The position numbers were made by a program, and so were the translations under genes. The notes below the pieces were generated by a model. It was not told the origin of the DNA and made no database searches. It worked only from the letters and a program-made list of their open reading frames with translations. A stretch of 64,000 nt of DNA from Brassicibacter mesophilus. GTDB lineage: Bacteria; Bacillota; Clostridia; Tissierellales; Proteiniboraceae. The stretch covers positions 1 through 64,000 of the forward strand of contig NZ_JBNPXI010000023.1 of assembly GCF_050433385.1 (NCBI RefSeq), given 5' to 3'. Shown here in pieces: positions 18,346-27,469 of the stretch (positions are counted from its first letter, which is position 1; every line of letters begins with the position of its first letter).

Positions 18346-18660
18346 ATTTTTTATATGCGTTAGACATAAGGCGTAGAGTAGTTTTGACTTGAAAATTAAA
18401 AGATATACTTAGATATATAAGCATTATAGAATAACTTTGGGTATATTGATACTGAATAATTGAATGAATTGGTTAACAATCACCTGCTAAACTAAAAAAA
18501 TTTTCATTAAAAAGAATATAATACTATACTTAGAAATTATTATAAAAATCTAAAAAATTAAGCAGGAATTATTAGATGAGTACAGAAGATGTATATGGTT
18601 AGATTGTATTTAGAATTTAAGTACTGATAAAAATGAATAGATTTGATGTGAGGAACTTAT

Positions 18661-20622
18661 ATGCCTATAAAGAGTATTAAGATTAAAAATTGCAAATCCA
18701 TAAAAGAAATTAGTGTAGAACTTAATAATATTAACTGCATAGTTGGTGAGAATGGGACCGGCAAATCTAATTTAATGAAAGCAGTTACTCATTTTTATAA
18801 AAATTTAGTTGATATTAATATTGATAAAAATATTATAGATAAACTTAATCCTTATAATTATTATGGTGAAATTACAGTTACATATGATTTTAATAAATTA
18901 TTAATAATTGCTAATAATAGAGAAAAAAAAGATGAAGATCTCAATCCATTTTTTAAGAAAGTTTTTTCTTTTACTGCAAAATTTGCTGATGAAAATGGAC
19001 TAGTTAAAGCTACATTAAAACATTATAAAGACAATACTCTTATATGGAATATACCTTATGATTTAAGAAGTTTCTTAAAAAATGTTTTCCCTATTTATAT
19101 GATTGAAACAAGACATATCAATTTAACCGATTGGGACGAATTGTGGGAAATAATTGGAGATTTAAGCAAAATAAAATCTAGTATTGATGATGAGCTAATA
19201 GATAAACTATCATCAGTATTTAAAGAATTTTATGGCGATAATTTTTTAAAAGTTCTAAAGTATATTAAAAATGAACTAGATACTAATAATATTGATTTGA
19301 AAAAATTTAATTTGAAACAAAAATTCATTAATTTTTATCAAATTGAATTTGGGGGGAAAACATTTACCCAAAATGGACAAGAGTTAAACTTCTATTCAGA
19401 TGGTATTAATTCATATAACTACATAAAACTATTTATTAGTTTGATATCTAAGATATCTCAAAGAAAAATAAAAGAGCCATTGTTGGTAATTGATGAACCA
19501 GAGATTGGATTACATCCGAAGTTTATAGATGATTTGGCAGCTACATTTGAAACACTACCTAGTTCAGTAAGATTACTTATTTCTACACATTCTCCTAGAA
19601 TGGTAAGAAATATAATGAATGGTATAAATGAAAATAGTATTTTTCACATTTCATCTCAAAATGAATATACAAGTTTAAAAAGGATGAGAAATTTATCTGA
19701 TAAAAGACAAAACTATAAAATATCGGAGAAAGAGGCAAGTTATTATTTTTCACGAGCTATAGTTTGTGTGGAAGGAGCTACTGAGATAGAATTATTCTCG
19801 AATAGAAACTTGAATGAGTTGTTTCCATTTCTGAAAGAAGTTGATTTTTACTCATTTGACTCAGATAATGTTAAATTGAAAACTATCCTTCCAAATGAAA
19901 TGAATATAAGTATACCGTATCTGCTAATTATTGATTTAGATAAAGTAATTAATTATAATGTAGGAAAAGGACAGTTCAACATTAGAAGAGACTTTTTGGT
20001 TAATCCTTTAGGCAATAGCTATATTCAAAAAAAAGAAAAGTACTATTATGGAATTAAAAGAAGTAATACATATTTTTTAAGAAAAAGAATAGATGGTATA
20101 CTGAAAACTTGTATTTTTGATCCAGATAGTGATTGGGGATACATAGAAGACGATTATTTTTGGTTGCTTAAAAAATTAATTAATGAGTATTGCTTGCAAT
20201 ACAATGTTTTTACATTTGAAACGACTATTGAAGGAGCCATAATAAATAACAATATTAATGAAACTGTTTATGATTGGCTACTAAAAAATAGAGACCAATC
20301 CATACTTAATGAAGTTTATACTCATAAAGAAGACACTTGCTATAGGAATACAGCATTGAGATTAATTTTTGAAGGCAAATATGATAATCTTGTTACCAAA
20401 ATTGAAACACAAAGTAGTGATGCTGAAAAAATAAAATTTAAGATAAATGAAATAAAAAATCAAAAAAAAACTAACGGATGGGTTACAGAGTTTGTTAATT
20501 ATTTTTTTGAGAATTATATAAATAATTGTAATCATACTAAACAAGCTAGAATTGATTCTTTTAAAGATTACTTCCCAGAATTATTTAAGTTGATTGATAA
20601 AATTGAAGAGATAGTAAAATAG
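18661..20622 (+). CDS. OLD-like ATPase-TOPRIM protein, retron effector
   Basis: A 653-residue protein with an ABC-type ATPase followed by a TOPRIM nuclease domain, the OLD layout. Seen: GENGTGKS (29-36), Walker B LLVIDEPEIGLHP (274-286), H-loop STHSPR (308-313), then VEGATE (370-375) and IDLDKV (424-429) as TOPRIM acidic motifs. Retron Eco8 is known to use an OLD-type ATPase-TOPRIM effector. The gene lies immediately before a predicted msr/msd RNA and a reverse transcriptase. TGAGGAAC precedes the ATG. Confidence 0.85.
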   Translation: MPIKSIKIKNCKSIKEISVELNNINCIVGENGTGKSNLMKAVTHFYKNLVDINIDKNIIDKLNPYNYYGEITVTYDFNKLLIIANNREKKDEDLNPFFKKVFSFTAKFADENGLVKATLKHYKDNTLIWNIPYDLRSFLKNVFPIYMIETRHINLTDWDELWEIIGDLSKIKSSIDDELIDKLSSVFKEFYGDNFLKVLKYIKNELDTNNIDLKKFNLKQKFINFYQIEFGGKTFTQNGQELNFYSDGINSYNYIKLFISLISKISQRKIKEPLLVIDEPEIGLHPKFIDDLAATFETLPSSVRLLISTHSPRMVRNIMNGINENSIFHISSQNEYTSLKRMRNLSDKRQNYKISEKEASYYFSRAIVCVEGATEIELFSNRNLNELFPFLKEVDFYSFDSDNVKLKTILPNEMNISIPYLLIIDLDKVINYNVGKGQFNIRRDFLVNPLGNSYIQKKEKYYYGIKRSNTYFLRKRIDGILKTCIFDPDSDWGYIEDDYFWLLKKLINEYCLQYNVFTFETTIEGAIINNNINETVYDWLLKNRDQSILNEVYTHKEDTCYRNTALRLIFEGKYDNLVTKIETQSSDAEKIKFKINEIKNQKKTNGWVTEFVNYFFENYINNCNHTKQARIDSFKDYFPELFKLIDKIEEIVK

Positions 20623-20625
20623 TAA

Positions 20626-20813
20626 AGTGAGTAGCAATCTCAGTATTTATTACTGAACCTTGATGTATGTTGATTCTGAATTGGCCTGACAAGCTCTCAG
20701 TTATATCAAAAAACCAAGGTGTTTTTTAAAGACTAATGGTACTAGTATTAGATTACTTGTTATCAGTCATGTGCCTGTTTACGCTTACGCGAGGCTTTGA
20801 GAAAGTACTCACT
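20626..20813 (+). ncRNA. Predicted retron msr/msd RNA
   Basis: The ends are complementary: AGTGAGTA (20626-20633, a1) and TACTCACT (20806-20813, a2). A G follows a1 directly (TAGC), where the branching guanosine is expected. Inside are the perfect hairpin TCAGTA-TTTAT-TACTGA (20640-20656), typical of msr, a stem ACCTTG/CAAGGT (20657-20662/20715-20720), and CTAAT/ATTAG and GCCT/AGGC stems further on that could be msd. It fills the space between effector and reverse transcriptase. The a1/a2 pairing is only 8 bp. Confidence 0.65.
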
Positions 20814-20839
20814 CTATTGTAATATATTATGTAAGTGAG

Positions 20840-21892
20840 GTGACATCTATACTAATAAGTACTATATACAATGAAGATTTTTTCTTTAATAAGATTATTG
20901 AAGCTAAAAAAGAAACAGTTATTGAGGTTATTAAATATAAGAATGATTTTTATACCACATTTGAAGTTGCTAAAAAGTCTGGTAAAAGAATTATTAGTTG
21001 TATAGCAGAGGATAGTTTACTCTATAGAATACAACGAAATCTAACGAATAATTTTTTTAATAATATTCCTATAGCAACAAGTGTATATGGTTTTGTTAAA
21101 GGATATTCATATAAAGACTTTTTAGAGCCTCATATTAATAAAAAGCAAAGCAAAAAATATTATTTGCGAGTAGATATTAAGAATTTTTTTGATTCTATTG
21201 ATTCTGAAATCATTAGAGAAATATTAGAATATTATTTTAACTTAGAGAATGATAAAGAAAATGAAGATTTATTAAATTTAGTTATTGATATAATAACCCT
21301 TGGAGACACATTACCTCAAGGTGCTGTAACATCACCTGTTTTATCAAATATAGTTTTTAGACCATTAGACTTAAGAATCCAAAAATATTGTGAGAAGTTA
21401 AATGTTACATATAGTAGATATGCTGATGATATGCTTTTTTCGAGTTATGACAGAAGAATATTTGATAATTTTTTTCTTGGCATGATTTGTAATATTTTAA
21501 AGACTAAAGGATTTTTAATAAATTACTTAAAATTAAAACGTGGGACAACACAAATATCATTAAATGGATTTGTAGTTGGGAAAAACTTAAGAATCTCAAG
21601 AAGTAAATTATATGATATTTCAAAAATATTGTTTTTATTTGATAAGGGTGGTAAGCCTACTAATATTAAAGAATATTTAATGAGATTAAATAGTACTGAA
21701 TTTCATTTTCGTAAAGAAATGGAAGATGGCTATTTTAAGAATAAAAATCAATTAGTTAACTACTTATGTGGTTATAGGTCTTTTCTAATTAGTTGGTTAC
21801 CTCAAAGAGATGAAAAATATACTTATGAAAAAACTAAAAGACTTATTAATAGAATAGAAAACTTAGTTGATCAAATTGAAATACTAGAATAG
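20840..21892 (+). CDS. Retron-type reverse transcriptase
   Basis: The 350-residue protein has all core RT motifs: YLRVDIKNFFDSI (RT1-3 Asp112), LPQGAVTSPVLSN (158-170) and the catalytic YADD (194-197). Retron-type features are the extra segment EPHIN (96-100) before motif A, with the histidine kept, and ISLNGFVVG in place of the usual VTG. No maturase or endonuclease domain is present, against a group II intron. The GTG start at 20840 has only a weak site (AGTGAGG), so the exact start is uncertain. Confidence 0.85.
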   Translation: MTSILISTIYNEDFFFNKIIEAKKETVIEVIKYKNDFYTTFEVAKKSGKRIISCIAEDSLLYRIQRNLTNNFFNNIPIATSVYGFVKGYSYKDFLEPHINKKQSKKYYLRVDIKNFFDSIDSEIIREILEYYFNLENDKENEDLLNLVIDIITLGDTLPQGAVTSPVLSNIVFRPLDLRIQKYCEKLNVTYSRYADDMLFSSYDRRIFDNFFLGMICNILKTKGFLINYLKLKRGTTQISLNGFVVGKNLRISRSKLYDISKILFLFDKGGKPTNIKEYLMRLNSTEFHFRKEMEDGYFKNKNQLVNYLCGYRSFLISWLPQRDEKYTYEKTKRLINRIENLVDQIEILE

Positions 21893-22020
21893 ATTGGACG
21901 AGTTATTAGTAATTATAATCATATATCATGGTGAATAATTATTTAATAGGAAAATAGTTGTTTTAAAGTATACAATTGTTATTGAAGTTATTAGAATAAG
22001 TTAATATTATTGTACATAGG

Positions 22021-22065
22021 ACAAGTATCATACTTAATATACATTAGTATAATTATGATACTTGT
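22021..22065 (+). repeat. Dispersed hairpin repeat, copy 2
   Basis: ACAAGTATCATA (22021-22032) and TATGATACTTGT (22054-22065) form a perfect 12-bp stem with an inner TATAC/GTATA stem. It shares stem, loop core CATTAGTATA and the trailing CTTT with copy 1 at 5533-5571. It may terminate the reverse transcriptase gene. Confidence 0.65.
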
Positions 22066-22118
22066 CTTTATTATATAGGCAGGTAGTTATCTGAAATACA
22101 CAGTGAGGATGAAGATAT

Positions 22119-22418
22119 ATGAATGATTTCTTTTCAGATAATTACCGAGGAGAAATATATAATGCTGCAATATACTGTAGATTAAGTAGTGAAGATGATG
22201 ATAAATCAGAATCCAATTCTATCAGTAATCAAAAATCCATTCTAACAAAGTATGTTATGGAAAAAGGATGGAATATGGTTGATATTTATGTTGATGATGG
22301 ATTTACTGGCTTGAATTTTGTTAGACCTGGATTTAATAGGATGCTAGAGGATATTAATGTGTTATTTATTACCACATTTCAATGTACAAGTTTTATTTTT
22401 CCCATCCTCACCATATAA
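22119..22418 (+). pseudogene. N-terminal fragment of a large serine recombinase
   Basis: Residues 14-80 match the start of a serine recombinase catalytic domain: AAIYCRLSSEDD with the nucleophile serine, SISNQKSILTKY, YVDDGFTGLNFVRPGFNRML. The frame then leaves the family abruptly and ends at 99 residues; the catalytic core, zinc ribbon and coiled coil are all missing. It is a relic of an element that probably brought in part of this island. Confidence 0.8.
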
Positions 22419-22441
22419 TTAAATAGATAAGGAGGGATGGG

Positions 22442-23182
22442 ATGATAAGACGTACAGCTTTAATAGCACTTGGATTTGCTTGCATATTAACAGTTATTAT
22501 ACTAGGAAGCTTTATTCATAACTGGATAACAGATGATGAATACATAGATTATAAATTAAAAGAAGTGTCTTGGCTTTCAGATGAAAGCCTAAAAGATAAA
22601 AAGCTAGCAATACTAGTTGAAATTGATACAAAGATGCTGTATCTAATAGATACAGAAAGCAATACATTAGTCAAGAAATATGTGGTGGCAACAGGAGCAA
22701 GAGAAACTCCTACTCCTATTGGCAGTTTTAAGATAATACAAAAAGGTATGTGGGGAGAAGGGTTTGGAACTAGATGGATGGGTATAAATGTACCCTGGGG
22801 CAAATACGGTATACACGGCACAAATAAACCAGGATCTATCGGTTACAACTCATCTCATGGTTGTATAAGAATGAGAAACAAAGACGTTGAAGAGTTGTAT
22901 AGGCTAGTTAAATATCACACACCTGTGACAATCGTTGGTGGACCTTTTGGACCTCTTAATCATGGATATAGAACTTTAGCTCCAGGTGATAGAGGAGCAG
23001 ATGTTCAAGAGGTACAGAAAAGACTTAAGATGAAGGGGTATTATTATGGTTCCATAGATGGTATATATGGAGATGGGATGAAGTCAGCGTTATTTAGATT
23101 TTTAAAGGATAACAACATGTCGATTACTGATAGGGTAGGGCAGAATATATATAAAAAACTAGATATTATAGTGATGGAGTAG
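22442..23182 (+). CDS. YkuD L,D-transpeptidase with a peptidoglycan-binding domain
   Basis: The 246-residue protein has an N-terminal membrane anchor (ALIALGFACILTVIILGSF), a YkuD domain (about 58-165) with GIHGTNKPGSIG and the catalytic SHGCIRM motif, and a C-terminal peptidoglycan-binding repeat (DRGADVQEVQKRLKMKGYY). It should cross-link or modify peptidoglycan stem peptides outside the membrane. AAGGAGGG precedes the start. A diverged fragment of the same gene lies at 10349. Confidence 0.9.
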   Translation: MIRRTALIALGFACILTVIILGSFIHNWITDDEYIDYKLKEVSWLSDESLKDKKLAILVEIDTKMLYLIDTESNTLVKKYVVATGARETPTPIGSFKIIQKGMWGEGFGTRWMGINVPWGKYGIHGTNKPGSIGYNSSHGCIRMRNKDVEELYRLVKYHTPVTIVGGPFGPLNHGYRTLAPGDRGADVQEVQKRLKMKGYYYGSIDGIYGDGMKSALFRFLKDNNMSITDRVGQNIYKKLDIIVME

Positions 23183-23208
23183 GTTTAATAATTCAACCTA
23201 CTTTTTTA
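23179..23208 (+). terminator. Rho-independent terminator
   Basis: GTAGGTT/AACCTAC stem followed by T-rich sequence, directly at the end of the L,D-transpeptidase gene. Confidence 0.75.
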
Positions 23209-23386
23209 TTTTGAATTTTAACTGTAAAAAAATAGATATGTATTAGTATTGTGTATACTTCAGCCCATGAGGGGATGAATGTGTAAATATTATGAAATAA
23301 CAGAAGGATATTAAAGTCATAAATAGAATTTATAGTAACTATTAATGGAATACAAATACATTTATTTTAACTGGGGGGCTATTAAA

Positions 23387-24910
23387 ATGATAGGTAGGAT
23401 TGTAGGTGCTATAGGACTAATTGCTTCTGTTATTGCAATAATTGATAAATTAGATGTAATAAAAATTCAGATAAGAAAGCTAAAACTTAAATTAGAAAGA
23501 AGTAAATTGTTTCAAGGTAAAAAGCAACGGAAAATGAGTGAGTCTGCAAAAAATGATAACGATACTGACTTTGATCCTTTCTATGAAAAAATTCCTGGAG
23601 GAATTATACTAAGGAGTAGTCTAAAAAAGAATAAAAGAATTACAAATGAAGTTTTTGCTATTGAGTTATTAACAAAAGATATTTATTTAGATAAAAATGG
23701 AGAAAGCATTAATGTTTCAATTGATAGAGGAGATGTAAAATATGCGGCTATAACAAACAGAGGTAAAGATAATTTAGTTCAAGAAATAATAAGAAAACAG
23801 AAAAAAACAAAACAACTAACGCAAGAAGATAAAGAGATACAATCTTTTCTTAATAATACAGATAAAAGTATTTATAAGAAAATTAGATTAAAAAGTGATA
23901 AAAAGTTCCTTAGGTGGGCATCAGGAGGAATAATTTCAATAGTAGAGTATAAGGGAAAATGCTGGATACCAATGTTTTTTAGGGATAAGGAGCCTTATGG
24001 TTGGAATGTATTTCTTGGTTCGAGCGAAAGAAGCTTTGATGAAAATGGCAAGCTAATACATAGTATTGATGAAGAACTAAATAATCCTACAAAAATTATG
24101 TATAGAGAATTTGACGAGGAACTGATAGTTTTTAAAAGCGAACCTAATTGTGATAATAGAGAGAATGTCGTTATTCCAATTTCTTACCCGTTTTATAATG
24201 GAGAAAATTCAATTAACTTTAATGAAAAGCATATAAAGTTAAGAGAGAAATATGATGATTTAAATATTCGTATAGATGATGAATATATATATTGTACTCA
24301 AGTAAATACAAATATGTCATTACAAATAAAAAAACATGATGGAAAGATGCTAAATAGATTGTCTAATGTATTAGTCTGCTTTAACATGCTGGAATTAGGT
24401 ATAGAGGTAGTTCAAGTAATAAAATTTAAATTAGATGATAAAAATGTACTGCTTGATGGAGAAATATTATCGTATTTTGATGAATCTAAATACAAAGATG
24501 AACTTGTGAGAATGCCAATAGCTTTGATATCCTGTGAGTTTCTAAAAAAGCATTTTACCGGAGATATAACAAAATTACAGTATACTTCAGGCTTAAATTC
24601 ATCTATAAAAATTGATGAGTGCATTGAAAGTGAGAACATGATGGTTTTTGACTATGACCTAAAGCAGCGCTTAAGAGTAATTAGAGACGAAAAAGAGGAC
24701 GCTGGTGACTTAGAGTTTAAAAGATATAAAAAGTCCTTTGACAGTTTTTTTGAAGAAATTTATGCAGATAGTAATACTAATTCAAATAATTTAAAAGTAT
24801 GCATAAAAAGAGATTTTACTAGATACTTTACTCCAGCAACTCCTAAGCTCCTTAATTTATTCTTTAATCAGATAGATCCTGCAGAATATACTATCGAGGA
24901 AGAGGACTAG
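23387..24910 (+). CDS. Membrane-anchored hypothetical protein with a Nudix-like segment
   Basis: The 507-residue protein begins with one membrane helix (IVGAIGLIASVIAII) and a basic stretch. A middle region (about 185-265 of the protein) reads SGGIISIVEYKGKCWIPMFF...PYGWNVFLG...NPTKIMYREFDEELIV. This resembles a Nudix fold with the REFxEE part intact but the upstream Gly/Glu spacing altered. The C-terminal 220 residues match nothing I know. ATG 23387 is chosen because of the GGGGGGC before it. It stands alone beside the retron and could be part of the accessory gene set. Confidence 0.6.
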   Translation: MIGRIVGAIGLIASVIAIIDKLDVIKIQIRKLKLKLERSKLFQGKKQRKMSESAKNDNDTDFDPFYEKIPGGIILRSSLKKNKRITNEVFAIELLTKDIYLDKNGESINVSIDRGDVKYAAITNRGKDNLVQEIIRKQKKTKQLTQEDKEIQSFLNNTDKSIYKKIRLKSDKKFLRWASGGIISIVEYKGKCWIPMFFRDKEPYGWNVFLGSSERSFDENGKLIHSIDEELNNPTKIMYREFDEELIVFKSEPNCDNRENVVIPISYPFYNGENSINFNEKHIKLREKYDDLNIRIDDEYIYCTQVNTNMSLQIKKHDGKMLNRLSNVLVCFNMLELGIEVVQVIKFKLDDKNVLLDGEILSYFDESKYKDELVRMPIALISCEFLKKHFTGDITKLQYTSGLNSSIKIDECIESENMMVFDYDLKQRLRVIRDEKEDAGDLEFKRYKKSFDSFFEEIYADSNTNSNNLKVCIKRDFTRYFTPATPKLLNLFFNQIDPAEYTIEEED

Positions 24911-25035
24911 TTCTTTAGATTGCGAGGCTTTTTTAAATTAATTACATAAAATTAGTTGTAAATGCAGGATTTTACTATAATGTATAGAAAAAATAAATTA
25001 ATAATAAAAAAATAAAAATGAGGGAGTGGGAAGCT

Positions 25036-25611
25036 ATGAAATATTTCAAGAAGCTTGTAGGTGATAGAATTTATTTATCTCCGCTTAATACTGAAGATGC
25101 TGAAAAGTATGCAGAGTGGCTAAATGATCTTGAAATGTCAGTCAATTTACAATGTGCACCTAGGATTATTACTTCAGATAAGAAAATAGAAGTTATGAAA
25201 CGTATGATTAATGACGGGAACAATTTTGCAATTGTTGATTTGAAAAATGATGAACTTATAGGGAATTGCGGACTTATGTTTACTGATTTTATAAATGGAA
25301 CAGCTGAACTAGGTATACTCATAGGTAATCCTAATTATTTAAATAATGGCTTTGGGACTGAAGCTATTAATTTACTACTAGATTATGGCTTTAATTTACT
25401 TAATTTAAACAATATTATCTTAAGAGTTCTTTCTTTTAATAAAAGAGCAATAAAATGCTATGAAAAGTGTGGATTTAAAATTATTGGAAGAAGAAGAGAG
25501 TCAGTAAATATTGGTGGAGAAAAATACGATGATATATACATGGATATATTAAATAATGAGTTTAAAGGAAAGTTAAAAGATTTTATAAAAGAAAAAGTGA
25601 TAGAAATATAA
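25036..25611 (+). CDS. GNAT-family N-acetyltransferase (RimJ/RimL type)
   Basis: A 191-residue acetyltransferase. The N-terminal GDRIYLSPLNTEDAEKYAEWLND is typical of RimL-like members, and the acetyl-CoA loop is near GNPNYLNNGFGTEAINLLLDYGF. RVLSFNKRAIKCYEKCGFK gives the C-terminal signature. Substrate is unknown. I chose ATG 25036 because AGGGAG lies just upstream, while the earlier ATG 25018 has none. The esterase gene follows 12 bases later, so the two may be one operon. Confidence 0.85.
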   Translation: MKYFKKLVGDRIYLSPLNTEDAEKYAEWLNDLEMSVNLQCAPRIITSDKKIEVMKRMINDGNNFAIVDLKNDELIGNCGLMFTDFINGTAELGILIGNPNYLNNGFGTEAINLLLDYGFNLLNLNNIILRVLSFNKRAIKCYEKCGFKIIGRRRESVNIGGEKYDDIYMDILNNEFKGKLKDFIKEKVIEI

Positions 25612-25623
25612 TAGGAGAATAGT

Positions 25624-27015
25624 ATGAAAAAGATAGTATCATTTTTATTTATATTATTATTTATTATTGGAATATTCTTATTTACGCATAATACTGATAT
25701 AAATGCTTCTGAAAGAGAAGTAGAGAATTTAAGATATGAGGGCGAGGTTGGGAAAGTAAGGCTTTCTTGGGAATTAGATAGAACTAAAGATATAAAATCA
25801 ATTGAAGTTTTGCGTAAGCTGTCATTTATGAATGATTATAGAAAAATTGCAGATCTTGCAGTAAATGAAAATATGTATGAGTCTGAAGTGGACCCACTTG
25901 TTGAGTATGACTTTAAGATTAGACTTGTTTTTAAGGATGGAACCGAAAGTCTAGGAGAGACAATAAGTGTAGCTGGAAAGCATGAAAGAGTTATCATGGA
26001 TGAAGTGTCAGGGAGGAAAATTTTAATTTATTTACCTCCGAGTTATAACACATCTAATAAAAGATATCCAGTGGTTTATATGCACGATGGTCAGGAGCTT
26101 TTTGAGAAGTCAATAGCTTCGTATCGTGAGTGGAAAGTTGATGAGACTCTTGATGAGTTAATACGAGCAGAAAAAGTAGAAGAGATGATTGTTGTAGGGA
26201 TATATAATTCTTCAAATAGAACCGAAGAATATGTACCCTATATAGATCCATGGATAATAACCGAATTGAACGTAGATAGTTCAGGAGCTAAGGAGTTTTC
26301 GGGATTTGTTGTAGACAATATTATTCCTTTCATAGATACTAATTATAGGACAATACCAAATAGGGAGAATAGAGCAGTGATGGGGTCCTCGTTTGGAGGA
26401 TTACTTTCATTGTGGATGGGCTATAACTATAGTGATACATTTTCAATGATTGGAGCTATATCACCAAGTTTATGGGTAGCAGACAGACAAATTATCAAAG
26501 AATTGTCTACTGAAGCAAAAAAAGACTTAAAAATATGGATAGACTTAGGAACAACTGAATGGGAAAATCATTGTAGAGAAGCTGTTGATGTACTAATAGA
26601 TAAAGGATATATTTATGGTAAAGACCTTGTATACTATGAAGTAAATGGAGGGCGGCATAATGGATTATCATGGTCAGAGAGAATAGCATATCCATTTATA
26701 TTTTTTAGAGGGAAAGAGGCAAAAGAAATTAAATCTATTAAAACAGAAGTACAGGTAGTATCAGATGGAACTGCCAAAGGAATATTTAATATATTGAACC
26801 CTGTAGTAGAGATGGATAATGGTATTAAATATTCATTATATAAATTTGCTGATTTTTCATTAGAAAATGAGATTGATGGCTCCATTAATGATAAAGGATT
26901 TTTTGAATTTACTACTAACAAAGACCTTAAAGCTATGGTAGAATATAAAGACTATCAAGAAAAAATTGCTATTTCTTATGAGGATATACAAGATAAAACT
27001 AATAATGTTGAATAG
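25624..27015 (+). CDS. Secreted esterase (esterase D/enterochelin esterase type)
   Basis: The 463-residue protein has a signal peptide (KKIVSFLFILLFIIGIFLF), a fibronectin-III-like region (about 35-115), and an alpha/beta hydrolase of the PF00756 type (about 120-360): YLPPSYNTSNKRYPVVYMHDGQ, nucleophile motif GSSFGG, and a late histidine in GGRHNGLSW. About 90 residues of unassigned sequence follow. It probably cleaves esters outside the cell. A siderophore substrate is possible for the family but not shown. Confidence 0.85.
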   Translation: MKKIVSFLFILLFIIGIFLFTHNTDINASEREVENLRYEGEVGKVRLSWELDRTKDIKSIEVLRKLSFMNDYRKIADLAVNENMYESEVDPLVEYDFKIRLVFKDGTESLGETISVAGKHERVIMDEVSGRKILIYLPPSYNTSNKRYPVVYMHDGQELFEKSIASYREWKVDETLDELIRAEKVEEMIVVGIYNSSNRTEEYVPYIDPWIITELNVDSSGAKEFSGFVVDNIIPFIDTNYRTIPNRENRAVMGSSFGGLLSLWMGYNYSDTFSMIGAISPSLWVADRQIIKELSTEAKKDLKIWIDLGTTEWENHCREAVDVLIDKGYIYGKDLVYYEVNGGRHNGLSWSERIAYPFIFFRGKEAKEIKSIKTEVQVVSDGTAKGIFNILNPVVEMDNGIKYSLYKFADFSLENEIDGSINDKGFFEFTTNKDLKAMVEYKDYQEKIAISYEDIQDKTNNVE

Positions 27016-27053
27016 AATTGAAGCAATTAATATATTTGTAATACAAAAAAGTC

Positions 27054-27082
27054 TTTACAAATGAATAAAATCGGAGTATAAT
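27054..27082 (+). promoter_or_regulatory. Consensus-like sigma-A promoter
   Basis: TTTACA (27054-27059), a 17-base spacer and TATAAT (27077-27082). Transcription would start near 27089 and serve the 49-residue gene at 27148. Confidence 0.7.
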
Positions 27083-27147
27083 TATGAACTTGTAGTGGTT
27101 TTTTATTGTTTTTTAGCTTATAAAAAGCAACGAAAGAGGGATTTATT

Positions 27148-27297
27148 ATGAACAAATGCAAAAGATATGAGATAAAAAGAGGTCATGTACTATATAGAGA
27201 AGAGTTAGAGTTCAGAACTATACTTCACGAAATCATATGGAAACTGATGATGAAAAGAAAAGGATGTAAAGTCAAAGAATTCTTAGGCATAGAGTAA
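27148..27297 (+). CDS. Small basic protein, 49 residues, unknown
   Basis: The frame has its own strong promoter, a clear GAAAGAGGG site seven bases before ATG, and a terminator right after the stop, so it is a complete transcription unit. The product (starting MNKCKRYEIKRGH) is basic, with two central helices (ELEFRTILHEIIWKLMMKR) and two cysteines. I do not recognise the family. Confidence 0.6.
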   Translation: MNKCKRYEIKRGHVLYREELEFRTILHEIIWKLMMKRKGCKVKEFLGIE

Positions 27298-27307
27298 ACT
27301 GGGGAAC

Positions 27308-27345
27308 AGCTCCTGCTATTATAAAAATAGAGTAGGGGCTTTTTA
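27308..27345 (+). terminator. Rho-independent terminator
   Basis: An AGC-CC-GCTATT...AATAG-AGGGGCT stem followed by TTTTT closes the small gene's transcript. Confidence 0.7.
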
Positions 27346-27469
27346 TCTGTTTAGATTCCTTCGTAAAAGTGGTATACTATAAAGTGGTTAGAAATATAAT
27401 ATTTGGGTATATACATAATAGCTTAGTCACAGTAAAAAATAACATAAAAATAATTAGGAGGTATGAAAT

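Larger units (their letters stand above)
17537..18660. other. Intergenic region with a nuclease remnant
   Basis: Apart from a strong hairpin (17790-17825) and a broken minus-strand nuclease gene (17971-18345), this AT-rich stretch shows no gene. The promoter of the retron effector should lie in its last 200 bases. Confidence 0.4.

Noticed and set aside
20840..21892. Group II intron reverse transcriptase
   Set aside because: No maturase or endonuclease domain and no intron ends; length and neighbours fit a retron.
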